Positions 1 through 10,215 of a DNA stretch of 64,000 nucleotides are shown here, piece by piece. The stretch's first letter is position 1. Every line of letters begins with the position of its first letter. The DNA comes from Galaxea fascicularis (Eukaryota > Cnidaria > Anthozoa > Scleractinia > Euphylliidae): the NCBI GenBank assembly GCA_948470475.1, contig OX419346.1:891151-955150 (forward strand), given 5' to 3'. Both the position numbers and the translations under genes were made by a program. The notes beneath the pieces were generated by a model, which had not been told where the DNA came from, ran no database searches, and was given only the letters and a program-made list of their open reading frames with translations.

Positions 1-1163
1 GTGGACAGTAAGCAAAAAATAAAGTCATTTAACACCATCCGTAAAACACCAATCAACTTTATACCCCTGTTATGATTACCCTGCGAGTCTCCTTCGATCT
101 TCCTAGATCAGTCGGGAAGAGGAAGGAGATCTAGGAAGATCGAAGGAGACTCTGCTCGTAGGGTATGTTATGATTTACTTGAGGAGATTTCTCTCTCAAA
201 TCTCTGAAATGCTTGTGAATGTTGCGCTGTCTGACCCCCATACCAAGTCTCGCAATCTTGTTTGATCAAATGTCAAACTATGCAAATTTGTGTTAAACCA
301 GTCAAGCGTACAAAATGCAAAGAGTCAAACTTAAAAATATCGTTTTCTTTTCGTCAGGACAAATACAAAGATTACGAAGCTTGTCACACTCGATTAGAAT
401 GTAAATTATTCACAGTTGAAAACACGAAACTAAAGCAATGAACGGAACAAATCAATCTATTTTCAATCATTCAAATACTTCACTGTGTCGCGGCGCTGTG
501 AGAGTGAAATCTTTATTCAAAGGTTTTCTCCGACAAATGAGCACGTTTAGAAAGAGGAACCGTGGCTGATCAGCTAGCAGCACTGTTTGGCGATTTCAGC
601 GTCACATGGTTCCTTAAAGTAGAGAAATAAAATCGAAAAAAGACGACCAGAAAAAAAAAGGCCAACAACACCGGTTTCAGATAAGGTCACCCATCCGAGT
701 AGTAACCCCGGCCAGCAGGGCTTAACTTCAGCGAGAAGCAAAAGCACGTGGCTAATTGCCATATGAGACTACAATGACGACGAAACTCGCCCGAATCTTT
801 ATACGTGGTCTGCCTACGCATCCCACGTAATAATAACAACTTTATTTCAGCGCCGATGTCTTTAGCTTAAAAACGCTAATTGGGGCCACTAAAGCAATAG
901 GAAACATTATTAAATGAGCTTATACATGTTACCATTAGGTAAGTTCATAGTTCACTAAAATCTTAAATTTATATATAAAAAGTTAAAATTTAGAAGTTAA
1001 AATTACGGAGTTATCCCCACTAAAATATACAGAAGAATTCTAAAATGCCGCTGTAATTTGTCTTTATGGACATTTTCAGTTATACGCCCACCAGTAGCCT
1101 TCTTAGGTGATTGAATTTGGAATGGACTGTGAGATAACCATTGAATGTCTATTGTCTTCACAG
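1..1163 (+). other. Non-coding start of window: upstream/intronic sequence of the partial Ly6 gene
   Basis: No coding exon is recognisable here. The stretch ends in a polypyrimidine tract and AG acceptor just before the exon at 1164. By comparison with the paralogue, whose exons 1 and 2 lie 2.6 kb and 1.7 kb upstream of its last exon, the earlier exons of this gene should lie left of the window. The segment from about 1000 on is duplicated upstream of 5163. A foldback element occupies 77-165. Confidence 0.6.
77..165. repeat. Short foldback element (25-bp perfect inverted arms)
   Basis: The arms at 85-109 and 128-152 are perfect reverse complements of 25 bases, separated by an 18-base purine-rich loop. 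The outer flanks (TACCCT on the left, AGGGTA on the right) extend the pairing with a small offset. The same arm motif (GAGTCTCCTTC ... CGGGAAGA) recurs at 6105-6395, so it belongs to a dispersed hairpin family. No transposase is present. Confidence 0.75.
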
Positions 1164-1441
1164 CTTGCAATATGTTCAACAGTAGCGGACCCTTTGACTC
1201 CTGTGAGCTCAAGTGTTGTGAAAGTAACCTGTGCGACCCAGATCCCTCGGGAACCATTAGCCCGGGAACCACCAGTCCGGGAACCACCAGTTCCGGAACC
1301 ATAAGTGTGGGAACCATTAGTCCGGGGACCACTACTGGTCCGGCCACCGGCTCTCCCACCAGTGCTGGATGCGGATTGGCTGCTTCATTTGTCGTCATTT
1401 TGTTGGCAGTTTTTCTGATGACGTATGTAGGCAATAACTGA
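1164..1441 (+). CDS. Ly6/uPAR-domain GPI-anchored protein, terminal exon only (partial)
   Basis: This is the last exon of a small Ly6/uPAR (three-finger) surface protein; earlier exons are outside the window. The AG acceptor at 1162-1163 follows TTGTCTTCAC, and the exon reads in phase 1 to a TGA at 1439-1441. The protein opens with the domain's closing signature (a Cys, then CELKCC and NLC). It continues with a Ser/Thr/Pro/Gly stalk built from a 15-bp unit (SPGTT, SSGTI, SVGTI variants), then a Cys-Gly and the hydrophobic tail AASFVVILLAVFLM, as expected of a GPI-attachment signal. The paralogue ending at 5329 has the same exon without the stalk repeats. The role is unknown beyond a predicted membrane-anchored extracellular protein. 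Confidence 0.75.
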
Positions 1442-1717
1442 ATTGTGCTTTACGCAGTGTTTGTGTTTTCGTAGAAAAGAGAATTTTAGTTGTTTGTTAT
1501 TGGTGATGTTTTTATTTGCACGTAGGCTTTAAATACTCTTTATTTCTCCAAGAGTACAGGACCCTTTTTGAAGTTTTTGCGTTACTTATCAGTTTTCACA
1601 AAACCATATTCCAAGAAAAAAAGTTCCACAATGGTTTGTTTGATTGTATTTCTTTTACTAAATACGGTAGCAATTTTCTTACCAGTACGATTACATGTAA
1701 CTTAGAAATCGATGTTA

Positions 1718-1723
1718 AATAAA
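1718..1723 (+). promoter_or_regulatory. Poly(A) signal AATAAA of the partial Ly6 gene
   Basis: AATAAA lies 277 bases after the stop codon, in the same duplicated 3' UTR context as the AATAAA at 5691-5696 of the paralogue. That shared position supports its use. Confidence 0.6.
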
Positions 1724-1741
1724 TCATGCCGTCTTCTGTAA

Positions 1742-2525
1742 ATTTTCATTTCTTGTAGTTGTGATTTTCTTCGTCATGGCCAGACTTGTCTCGTGCTCCG
1801 CTTTCGAGGTGTCTCAAAAATAAAGCCCCTGATGTGGAAAACATTTTCTCCTTCAAATCTCACTCAGAACCCAGTCGCCAACGAACAAAAGAAAACCGTA
1901 ATCTGCAAAATTCCACGCGAGCCGTGGAAAAAATTTGAATCATTTAAGCGTGAATTTTTAGTGAAAAGTGGAATCATCCCGCTAGGCTTGTCTGACAAGA
2001 TTAAACAACACATAGATCCCGAAGAAGCAAAAAATCTTTGTTTTATTTTCAACAAAGGACGTTTCTTTCTTTTTCATGTTAAGTTAACCGTAACGGAAAA
2101 ATAATAACCGATAGCTTGAAAAGGCAATTTTTTGAATCGTTAGAAGTGAAGCATAGGGCCACCCGCCATGATATAAAGACCCTCCGTCAGCGGTAATCAA
2201 TGTTTTCGCAACACCCAAACTTCCTGCATAGCTTTTATGGTAATCAGTTGGATTATATATGTCCATTGATAGATCGACTGAATATCTAATTTATTATCAA
2301 TTTCCGTGTTATCCTTTTATCTTATTTACCTACCGAATTCATTTAAGACTGAGCAATAGCTACGTGAGCGATGGACAACGGAACACTAAACATCATCTAA
2401 AAGGGCCTCGTGGAAACCGTGAAAATTAATCAGTAAACCTGTAATAAAAATAGCCAATCCGGTAATAACCAATCAGTTGCGCGATCAGGTGTGGCATTTG
2501 TACGTTCTGTTCGTCGTGTTGCCTG
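1742..2525 (+). other. Intergenic region between two tandem Ly6 genes
   Basis: This interval should hold the promoter of the gene starting at 2526. I see no clear TATA box at a defensible distance and no conserved exon. A 103-codon open frame at 1793-2104 has plausible composition but no recognisable family, splice context or Ly6 cysteines, so I do not call it. Confidence 0.5.
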
Positions 2526-3788
2526 ATGATGGACGCCTTACCCCTTTGTGTTGTCTTTTTCTCGGCTGTTTGCATCCTGCCTTCAGGTAAGTGAATTCAC
2601 CGTCTTTTCAAACTGTGCCCGTTGAGTAAAAACTCCATTGCAAAAGAACATAAGGAGGAGAGAGCGAGCGATCCGACGACGAAACTCGCTCGGGTGGCCA
2701 AACACCTGCGTCAAGCCAGGTCAAACATGCGGCAAAAACTTGATTATTGGTCAACAGTTTCTCGCACTTTCTAAGTATAATGTTTTCAGAGCTTGTGTAT
2801 TACATCGGTAACAACTCCAAATATCAGATTTGTTGCGGAAGCAAACTGAGCAAAAGAGTCTACGCAAACGTTAACGAACGCTTTTCTGTAATACCCCGCC
2901 ACTTATTTGCATGTTTATAGTGCTACGCGGTGTATTGTTATCTGTCTCGTTCTTCAGACGATGCCGCTACAAGAAGACAATAGTGGTCATAACTGGCCGG
3001 GTATTCTGAAATTGCTCCGTTACATTATTAACTCCGTTGATAAACCAAATTTTTGTGGACTGCTTCCCCACGACGCAGCACCACAGTTTCTTTAATGTAT
3101 TCGTCTACGCAAACACTTGACTCCGGCCACCACCTGCACAAAGTTGATCATGATCAAATGCGCTGGCCATCATTGACATCAAAACTGGTTGACAACGCCA
3201 ATTTCGTGAGCGACATACGAGAGGCAATGCTGCATGCCGTTCACGACTTCCTCGGAGATTCTCGATGGAACCTTTTACACTTTTGAGGCTGTCACAATGC
3301 CTTCTCATGATATGCCATGGAATATTTTATTTGTCACTTGGGTTTTCTATTCATACACACCCTCCTAAAGGCTCACAGAAAATACAAATGTCTTATGGGA
3401 TATTGCATAGTATATCACTCGTAAGCATTGCATAAGCTAATTTCAAATTACTTTTTTGTTTTAATTGCAGCTCTTTCACTGGAGTGCTACGCGTGTTCAG
3501 ATTTTCCTGTCCCTCCTGGAGCTGTTAAATGCAACAGTGACAATCTTCCAAAAGTTACTTGCCCGCAGTTTTTCGATCGCTGCTCTTCCATCAAGGTTCA
3601 AGTTGTGGTGCCGATTGTGCAACTCGTTACGATGACAATAAGGAACTGCTCCAACAGCCTGGCACTGGGGTGCAGCCCACAAAGCGAATTCAAAAGTGAG
3701 TTGAAAACATTGTCAGCTCTCAAATGAAGACTGATCCTCGCAGTTGTGAATGCAATTCTATGCAATTGCGTGAAGAAGCCCTGTAACT

Positions 3789-3854
<66 letters not shown>

Positions 3855-5329
3855 CGGGTTCAAACCCCGGTGAAGTTCTGAATTTTTTTCAGGCTTCTTC
3901 ACGCAACTGCATGTAATTGCGTTCACAACTGCGAGGATCAGTCTTCATTTGATTTCATTTCCGCAGTTCACATAATTCATTTCATATACATCATTCACAG
4001 TCATTGTCATCTCTATTACTACATAAAGAAGCTTGTTCGTTCCAACAATCCCATCGCAGACGATATCATGACTTAGTCAGTTTGTCTTCACAACAAAGAC
4101 TTTGTGATGACCCTGTTCAACACTTCAAAAGTTACTTTGTCGGCACAGGTCAAGTTTCCATAAAATTATCTCATCGTTAAAAATATGTCTCCTGGCAAAC
4201 AGTTTACAGAAACAGCAGGTATATTTGCAGTGTTTATGTGTAGATTCCATTATCAACTTTTACCTTCAGTCTTTGATACCTTTTTTTAATCCTGTTAGGA
4301 ACATACATAGATATAACACTAGGTTGTCCTCCAGGTTGACTTATGCTATCCCAAAAGCCAGAACAAATTATGGAATTTTTAACATAAGGTTCCAGGGTGC
4401 TAAAGTTTGGAATGATATAAGTGATGACATCAAGTTTCTCTCTCTTAAACGTTTTGAGGAAAAGTTCAAGTCGATTCTTATTGCTAAATATTAATTGCAG
4501 ATTACATGAAATTTTTTCTGCCTTTCCGTTGTTTAATGCTGGCATACTTAGCTTTCTCTTTTTGTCTTTTTTTTCTACTAGCTTTTTTTTTTCTTTTTTC
4601 CTGTTCTCTTGTTTTTATTGTTTACTTTTTCATTTTGTGCTTTGTGTAGTGTATGTGCGTGTGTGGTACCCGACCCTTTAATATAATCATTTATTAATTA
4701 AGTAAGGCTGCCCTATCTTTTCAGCCTTCAATGGTTATTATGGACAGCCTGTACTCTATCCATTTTTCATGTAATACTTTTTTTACCATGTAAATTAATG
4801 TAGGATACAAATAAAGTTGTTGTTCAGTTGTTGTCAAGTACGACTGTATACATACTGTTTCCGCGTAAGGGGTATATGAAATCACCGGTGTAAGTCTGTA
4901 ACAGTACGTTTCTCTCAATTACCTCAATTTACCTAAAAATATAACAAATAACGTTTCACTCTACACAGTGAGAGTTTTCCCAGACACATCATAAGACTTT
5001 GGAATTCACTGCACTTTGAAGATAGCCTATGTGAATGAAACAATGACAGATTTAATTTATCTGTCTGGACATTTTCAGTTGTAAGCTTACCAGTAGCGTT
5101 CTTAGGTGATTGAATTTTACATGGACTGCGAGATAACCATTGAGTGTCTATTGTCTTTACAGCTTGCAATTTGATCAATAGTAGCGGACTCGTTTACTCC
5201 TGTGAGCTCAAGTGTTGTGAAGGAAACCTGTGCGACCCAAATAACCCGGTCACCAGCTCTCCCACCAGTGCTGGATGCGGCCTGGCTGCCACATTTGTCG
5301 TCATTTTGTTGGCACTTTTTCTGAAATAG
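2526..5329 (+). CDS. Ly6/uPAR-domain GPI-anchored protein (complete, three exons)
   Basis: Exons are 2526-2586, 3471-3695 and 5163-5329 (453 nt, 150 aa), with GT-AG junctions and both introns in phase 1. Exon 1 encodes a signal peptide (MMDALPLCVVFFSAVCILPS). Exon 2 starts ALSLECYAC and carries most of the three-finger cysteines. Exon 3 ends the domain with CELKCC and NLCD. The tail SPTSAGCGLAATFVVILLAL fits a GPI signal. The family's usual closing CCxxxxCN is CCEGNLCD here, so Asn is replaced by Asp. It is predicted to be secreted and anchored at the outer membrane leaflet; the ligand is unknown. It is the tandem paralogue of the partial gene to its left. Intron 2 has taken up a foldback element with a tRNA-like core (3721-3951) and a LINE 3' end (4225-4830). 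The start is chosen for the signal peptide; the second Met codon follows immediately and is equally possible. Confidence 0.85.
3721..3951. mobile_element. Foldback (MITE-like) element with an internal tRNA-like module
   Basis: Two 60-base arms, 3721-3780 and 3892-3951, are inverted copies with about four mismatches. They begin CAAATGAAGACTGATCC and end GGATCAGTCTTCATTTG. The 111 bases between them contain a 74-base tRNA-like sequence at 3804-3877. The element lies in intron 2 of the Ly6 gene, 25 bases past the exon 2 donor. A target-site duplication is not obvious. No ORF is present, so it would be non-autonomous. Confidence 0.8.
3804..3877 (+). other. tRNA-like sequence (Thr GGT-type anticodon loop) inside the foldback element
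   Basis: The 74 bases fold as a cloverleaf. Acceptor arms GGCTTCA/TGAAGTT pair with two G-T wobbles, the D arm is GCTC...GAGC, the anticodon loop is CCGGTAT and the T loop is TTCAAAC. Box A (TAGCTCAGTTGG) and box B (GGTTCAAAC) are well kept. Defects are an A-C mismatch closing the anticodon stem, a G-G mismatch opening the T stem and a six-base variable loop. A GGT anticodon is not the usual eukaryotic tRNA-Thr. I read it as a repeat-borne tRNA-derived module, not a working tRNA gene. Confidence 0.6.
4225..4830 (+). mobile_element. 5'-truncated non-LTR retrotransposon (LINE) 3' end
   Basis: The open frame at 4225-4494 ends in the tail typical of reverse-transcriptase ORFs of CR1/L2/RTE-like LINEs: a YNTRLSS motif, ARTNYGIFNIRFQGAKVWN, and a final LSLKRFEEKFKSIL before the stop. 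Only this C-terminal piece remains; the reverse transcriptase core and endonuclease are absent. The following ~330 bases (T-rich, with a small AAGGCTG...CAGCCTT hairpin near 4706-4730) are taken as its 3' UTR. It sits in intron 2 of the Ly6 gene, in sense orientation. The clade assignment is uncertain. Confidence 0.7.
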
Positions 5330-5770
5330 GAAATAACTGAATTGTGTTTTACACAGTTTTTGTTTTTTGTTTGTTTTTTGATAGAAAAGAGAATTTTAGT
5401 TGTTTGTTATTGATGAAGTTTTCGTTTGTATGCAAGCTTTTAAAACTTTTTATTTCTCCAAGAGTTAGTCCATGCCAAGTTGTGCATTGCTGAACCTAAG
5501 AAGCTAGAACTCTGACAGGCTACACCAAGACCGTTTTTATTTTTTTTTCAAAACTTGGTGCTTCGTGTAACTAATTTACTCTTTTTGAAAAACAATTTCC
5601 ACAATGGTTTGTTTAATTGTGTTTCTTTTACTAAATACGGTGGCAATTTTCTTACCAGTACGATTACATGTAACTGAGACATCGATTTTAAATAAATCAT
5701 GCGTCTTCTGTAAATTTTCGCTTCTTGTGGTTGTGATAATTTCCGCAATTTCTGACCATGTAGGATAAAG
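4960..5770 (+). repeat. Duplicated block, copy 2 (partner at 1000-1770)
   Basis: This is the partner of copy 1. It carries the end of intron 2, exon 3 and the 3' UTR of the complete Ly6 gene. Compared with copy 1 the stalk repeats are missing and the 3' UTR has a T-rich insertion near 5360 and another near 5525. Edges are approximate. Confidence 0.75.
5691..5696 (+). promoter_or_regulatory. Poly(A) signal AATAAA of the complete Ly6 gene
   Basis: AATAAA lies 362 bases after the stop, at the position equivalent to 1718-1723 in the duplicated copy. Confidence 0.6.
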
Positions 5771-6731
5771 AAGGCGCTGCATGTAAAACATTTTTGCTAT
5801 AAATTGTCACAAAGAATTATCTCTGTATGCGAATCATGAACGAATCAAAAACGTACAAAAGAAACGACACACATTTGTTTTAAAAGCGGCTATTAATAGT
5901 TTATTGCAGCAAACGTATCATGTGCTTGAGTAAGACTAAAGCAGTTACATTGTTGTAAGGTTCTAAATGCTTGTTCTTCAGAAACAAACCACAAGGAGAA
6001 TCGAGAGCGTGTTTTATGCTTATTTAGTATATGACAAAACCAGGCCAGCTGACAAACGTTCTCTGGTCCTGATTGCTGATCGGCTACTTGCACTCTACCT
6101 TGCAAGCAGAGTCTCATTCGGCCTTCCTAGAAAAATTGGGAAGAGAGAAGGTTGTTAACGGCTTCAACATTCTTTGATTTGCAGCTCATCTGAGAAAATG
6201 GATGAGTCAGTCCAGCTTCGAGCTGGTCAAACTGGGTTTTCAGTGTTGCGCATGATCACTCAGCTAACCGTGGCTCGGTTACATTTGAATTTAGAGCACG
6301 CTCAACAGGAACTGCCGAGGCCGTTAACAGAGTCTCCTTCTTCTTCCCGACTTTTCTAAGGAGATTGAAGGACACTCTCACTACGACTAAAGCGCGCTCT
6401 TTCGTTGCTTAGCAACTCAGTGAACCAGGCTATCACTACTGCCCGCCTCTACCTACGTAAGTAATTGTTCAATATGTACATGTGCTGGTTTTTGCTCAAG
6501 GTCTCAGAACTAAGCTGGTAGTCTTGCATTTCCTGCAGTTTATATTGTTTACACTGTAACATTTTTAACCCAGTCAACCGGCATTTCTCGACAGATCGTG
6601 CAAATTTTATGTTTGCGCAAACTCGCAAAATTCCGTGACCCATCACCCTCAGCAAACTTGCAAGGAAAAGTGTTTGAGAGACGCACCTCCTGGCGTTTTT
6701 ATTTGCTATGTCAATGTCGGGATTCTCGAGG
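5771..6731. other. Intergenic region between convergent Ly6 genes
   Basis: No gene is supported. The region holds a diverged foldback pair (6105-6395) related to the one at 77-165. The rest is unassigned and would include the 3' UTR of the minus-strand gene ending at 6732. Confidence 0.5.
6105..6395. repeat. Diverged foldback pair of the 77-165 family
   Basis: The segment at about 6105-6150 (AGAGTCTCATTCGG ... TTGGGAAGAGAG) is an imperfect inverted copy of the one at about 6325-6393 (AGAGTCTCCTTC ... TCCCGACTTTTCTAAGG ... GAAGGACACTC). Both resemble the arms of the element at 77-165. A ~175-base spacer separates them. Confidence 0.5.
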
Positions 6732-9576
6732 TTAAAATTTTCCAAAGACAGATGTTGCTGAGCCTAAAGTGGCCATCAAAAGTAAAAGATAATGTGGGAT
6801 AAGGAATCTATTGGCACTGGCGAAAGCCGCTTGCACTTTAACTGTATTACGCTCAACACTAAGCATCGCGCTATTGGAAAATACAGGTCGGGTTTCTGCA
6901 GAAGTCCAGGATGTGTTAATGTGCTTAGTTGCTTCAGAAAAGCGGGTAATTGAAGATGACGTCACACTTATCCCGAATACCAATGCCGTCAGGCGCGTCT
7001 GGCTCACGTGACTAGTATATGCACGCGCGAAGCTCGCACGTGCTGCTATTTTCGAGGGTGTTACATGCATCGCACGTGGTGCAGAGCTTCTTGTGGGCTG
7101 TAACGAATCGTTGTTACACAGATTTCCAGTGCAGCACTGAATTGAGCATGCGTTTACAAACCCATGTTTGTTCTCGCATAGTATGGCTTTCACGACCCAG
7201 CATTCAGCCAGAATGCAGCAGTTTTTAATCTCCTCTACCCGTCTTCCAATATAAGGGTAATCCATGATTCTTTTGACGGTATAGCAAGAGTCATACATTG
7301 CCTGGCCCTTAGACTTGCATTCTATTTGAGATGTTGTGTTCTTGCAGTTTGTGTCTAGGATTCCATTGCAGGAAAAACATTTGATAGAAAGTGCTATGGA
7401 GGAAATGGAAAAATTCTATCATTAATTTTAGTAGTCCGGTCTCTCGGAGCAGAGGTAGAGAACCAACAAACTCAGTCCACTTATGACGTCGGGTCCGCGG
7501 GGAATCGAAACCGGGACACATTGGTGGAAGGCTAGTGCTCTCCCTGCTCCCCTGATAAGTTAAAGCACGTTCGGCGAGGGCACGAACTGAAAGCACAATC
7601 GGTAGGAAGCTTCTGTAGATTCAGATGGAAAACACATAAAAATTGTTACATTCAACGTCGAGGTTTTCGTGGAATGTGCTATCTAAAATTGCGCATGCGC
7701 AATTAAGCTTGATTTTCTAAGTATTTGATGTTCAAACTTCCGGTGTATTTCACTCATGACGCCTAAAGTTGATATCAATTCCGTGACGCGATAATCCTGA
7801 ATGGAACTGACTTTTAGCCCTTGTAAGTATTAATCCAATCTGGAGTAATTGAAAAAAAAAAACTTGACTTATAAAATTTAAGCTGTTACGTACAAACCGC
7901 CGGCGCCATGATTCCTAACAGGAAAATGCCTGAAAAGATTTAAGGCTAGTCATTTAACTTTCATATCTTCCTCTCAATCGGCTTCCTCTTGATCGGCTTC
8001 CTCTTAATCAAATCTCTATAGCTCTGAGGCGGAAGTCGCCATTCAAAGAGAAAGGAACCTGTTAATTTTGCAAGACTTACTCCAAATTCATTGTATGAAA
8101 AAGAAAAATGAAAAACAAAAGGAGAAATCTTAGGCGATATTGCTTGGGATTAATTGGTAAGAGTTGGATGAAGGGGCGAGTTGACCCGAAGAACTTTCTG
8201 CAGATTCTGCATGAAACATTCTTCTTCTTCTTCTTCCTCTTTGCATCTTGTCACCTCGTTTAGTAAACGCTTTCATCACAGAAGAAATTACATAAACAGT
8301 GTGGTGAAAATATTGTACCGGCTAGCTTAACCCGTTGCGAACGCCCAATATTAATTAAGTCTGATCTTTGAAGTTAATAAAGCGCCGAAGATTACTGCGT
8401 CACTCACAAGTAAAACCGGGCTTTCTTTTGTCTTGTTTGCTAAGGAATTAGGAAAACTGTTTAAAATGATTTGTTGTATTTGACAGACTTTTAAAGCGTG
8501 GTTAGTTAATGATATTATAATGAAACTCGAATTGTTTGAAAAATACACGAAATGAAGACAAGTGTTCTTTATTGGTCGATGAATAAAGATGAATGTTAAT
8601 ACGCCAAAACAACGCAGCCGCAAGTGTTTTTCGTTTAGAATTTACCGGTGTAAAGCAGAAAATATCTGGCAAAAACTGCCTTTGATTTATGTGTTTTCAG
8701 AGCTGTGGGTCATACGCTTTTCACTACACTGAACTTCCGCGAAAGATATGTGAAACTTCTAATATGAGAAACAAATCATCATATACCAGACCACAAATGA
8801 CTTAATGATATACCTCACATAAATTACATGGAATTCTACTTGAAAAAATGACCAAGTTTCACAAAACAAGAGCAAACTCCACAATTCGAAAAAGACTGTT
8901 GTATTTATCTATCTGTGATTTTTGTATTCGAAACTCTCACGGAAAACTAATTATCGTGAAAGAAAAAGACAATAAGTATGCAATCTCCACAATCTCCGTG
9001 CAACAATGAGATATATCAGACCGCAATAACTGTTCGGTAAACACTTATGCTGTTTTCACATGGGTTCTATGTTATGGCTTCTCATTTGGTGTGGTAAAAA
9101 CGGAGGTTTTTTCCCTTGGCAAAAAATAGACACCAAAAATTGAATAAAATTCGAATTACGTGAAGAAGCACTGCAAAGTCCAAAACCCTTTTTAAAAAGG
9201 TCCAACATGAACTGAGTGAGTTTGGATACATTTACTTTTTACAAGACCAGCCTTTGTTACGGTGAGTGGAAAGTGGTTCATACGAACGTTGGCAAGCTTA
9301 TTAGGCCATCTTCGCATTAAAACGCAAAACTCGTAACACATAGGATGGCGATAGTAATAATTGAACAATGTCAAAGATGAAACATATGCTTTGTATAACA
9401 TTTAAAAATATTGAGGAGAAAGATGATCAAGAAAGGTAGATTTTGTGATTTGTAAACTTCGCTGTATACGTTTAGCTCCCTAATTTCATGTTATGGGAAA
9501 AGAAACTCAACTTACCTGGGTTCAAACTCAAGATTGAAGAGCATAACATGAGGCCAATTGCTGAAGCATACCCCAT
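6732..9576 (-). CDS. Ly6/uPAR-domain protein with long Ser/Thr-rich stalk (two exons)
   Basis: Exons on the minus strand are 9516-9576 and 6732-7393 (723 nt, 240 aa). Exon 1 encodes a signal peptide (MGYASAIGLMLCSSILSLNP) and ends in phase 1 at a GTAAGT donor. Exon 2 starts after TTTCCTCCATAG and opens ALSIKCFSC, matching the ALSLECYAC start of the neighbouring gene. The domain closes with CSIQCC and NLCNND, the standard CCxxxxCN ending. About 90 residues rich in Ser, Thr, Ala and Arg follow, then a hydrophobic end (PHYLLLLMATLGSATSVFG), probably a GPI signal. It converges with the Ly6 gene ending at 5329. The 2.1-kb intron holds a SINE relic. The exon join rests on signal-peptide quality and matching phase; no transcript is available. 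Confidence 0.75.
7436..7560 (-). mobile_element. tRNA-derived SINE relic
   Basis: Read on the minus strand it gives a worn version of the SINE at 22121 and 26202. The shared blocks are a CCTTCCACCAATGTGTCCCG stretch, a box B-like GGTTTCGATTCC, CATAAGTGGACTGAG and GTTGGTTCTCTAC. Box A and the 3' part are degraded. It lies in the intron of the minus-strand Ly6 gene. Confidence 0.65.
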
Positions 9577-10029
9577 TTCGTTTCGTTCTTGTCCGAAGTG
9601 AAAGTGCGTATGTATGCAAGTGTGTTTCAACCGTTCTCAGTGCGTCTTATGAGGAGGCCGCCCAAATGTCAAAGGGCAGTGTTGACGTAATTCAATTGAT
9701 TCTTCGTTCAATTAGCTGTGGATTTGACTTGACACTCTAATTACCTGGTAAATGAAAACGTATTCGCTGCGATTAGAACATTCCGTTTCCAGAATATGGT
9801 GACTGAATTTGGGCATAAAATATCAATTGTCGCTTCTGAAAGTAAAGGATGTTAATGAATACAACCAAGCATAGCCTCATCAAATCTAACACAGCCGGTG
9901 TACGGAATCACAGGTTGTAAGTAGGGATCATGGATGCCTCCTGGAGAAGTTTACTTTTCAAGATTAGGTTCTTTGCATAATCCCTTGTCTTCTGAGAGTT
10001 CAGTTGTATAACTGGCTTGCTTGTTTTAC

Positions 10030-10215
10030 AGCCGTGAAGGGGAGGGGTGGAGGGGTAACTGACCTGTTAGGTGTCTAACTGGGGGAAGGGGTAACTTTCC
10101 TGCCAGATGTCCAACTGAAGGGGGGTGGGTGAAGACTTGTTCGGTGAAGGGGGCCGTACCTGATCTGCTTGGATGTTAAGCTGAAGGGGAACGGGGTAAC
10201 TGAGCTGTTTGATCA
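10030..10215 (+). repeat. Degenerate G-rich minisatellite (~55-bp unit)
   Basis: Roughly three units share a run of G's, then GGGGTAACT, a CCTGTTAGGTGTC-like stretch and CTAACTG or CAACTGAAGG. G-runs of three to six bases recur on the plus strand, so G-quadruplex formation is possible. Confidence 0.55.

Larger units (their letters stand above)
1000..1770 (+). repeat. Duplicated block, copy 1 (partner at 4960-5770)
   Basis: Intron end, terminal exon and 3' UTR are collinear with 4960-5770. Matching landmarks are the TCTTAGGTGATTGAAT motif before the exon, the acceptor, the CELKCC codons, the ACCAGTACGATTACATGTAACT stretch in the UTR (shared, slightly diverged) and the AATAAATCATG poly(A) region. 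The copies differ by point changes and by the length of the Ser/Thr stalk. This is a tandem gene duplication. The edges are approximate. Confidence 0.75.

Noticed and set aside
1793..2104. A 103-codon plus-strand frame between the tandem Ly6 genes
   Set aside because: Composition is plausible but there is no family match, signal peptide or Ly6 cysteine pattern, and the spacing does not fit an exon of either neighbour.
3804..3877. A functional tRNA-Thr gene
   Set aside because: It sits inside a foldback repeat, has stem mismatches and a non-standard anticodon for eukaryotes, and its flanks are repeat arms.
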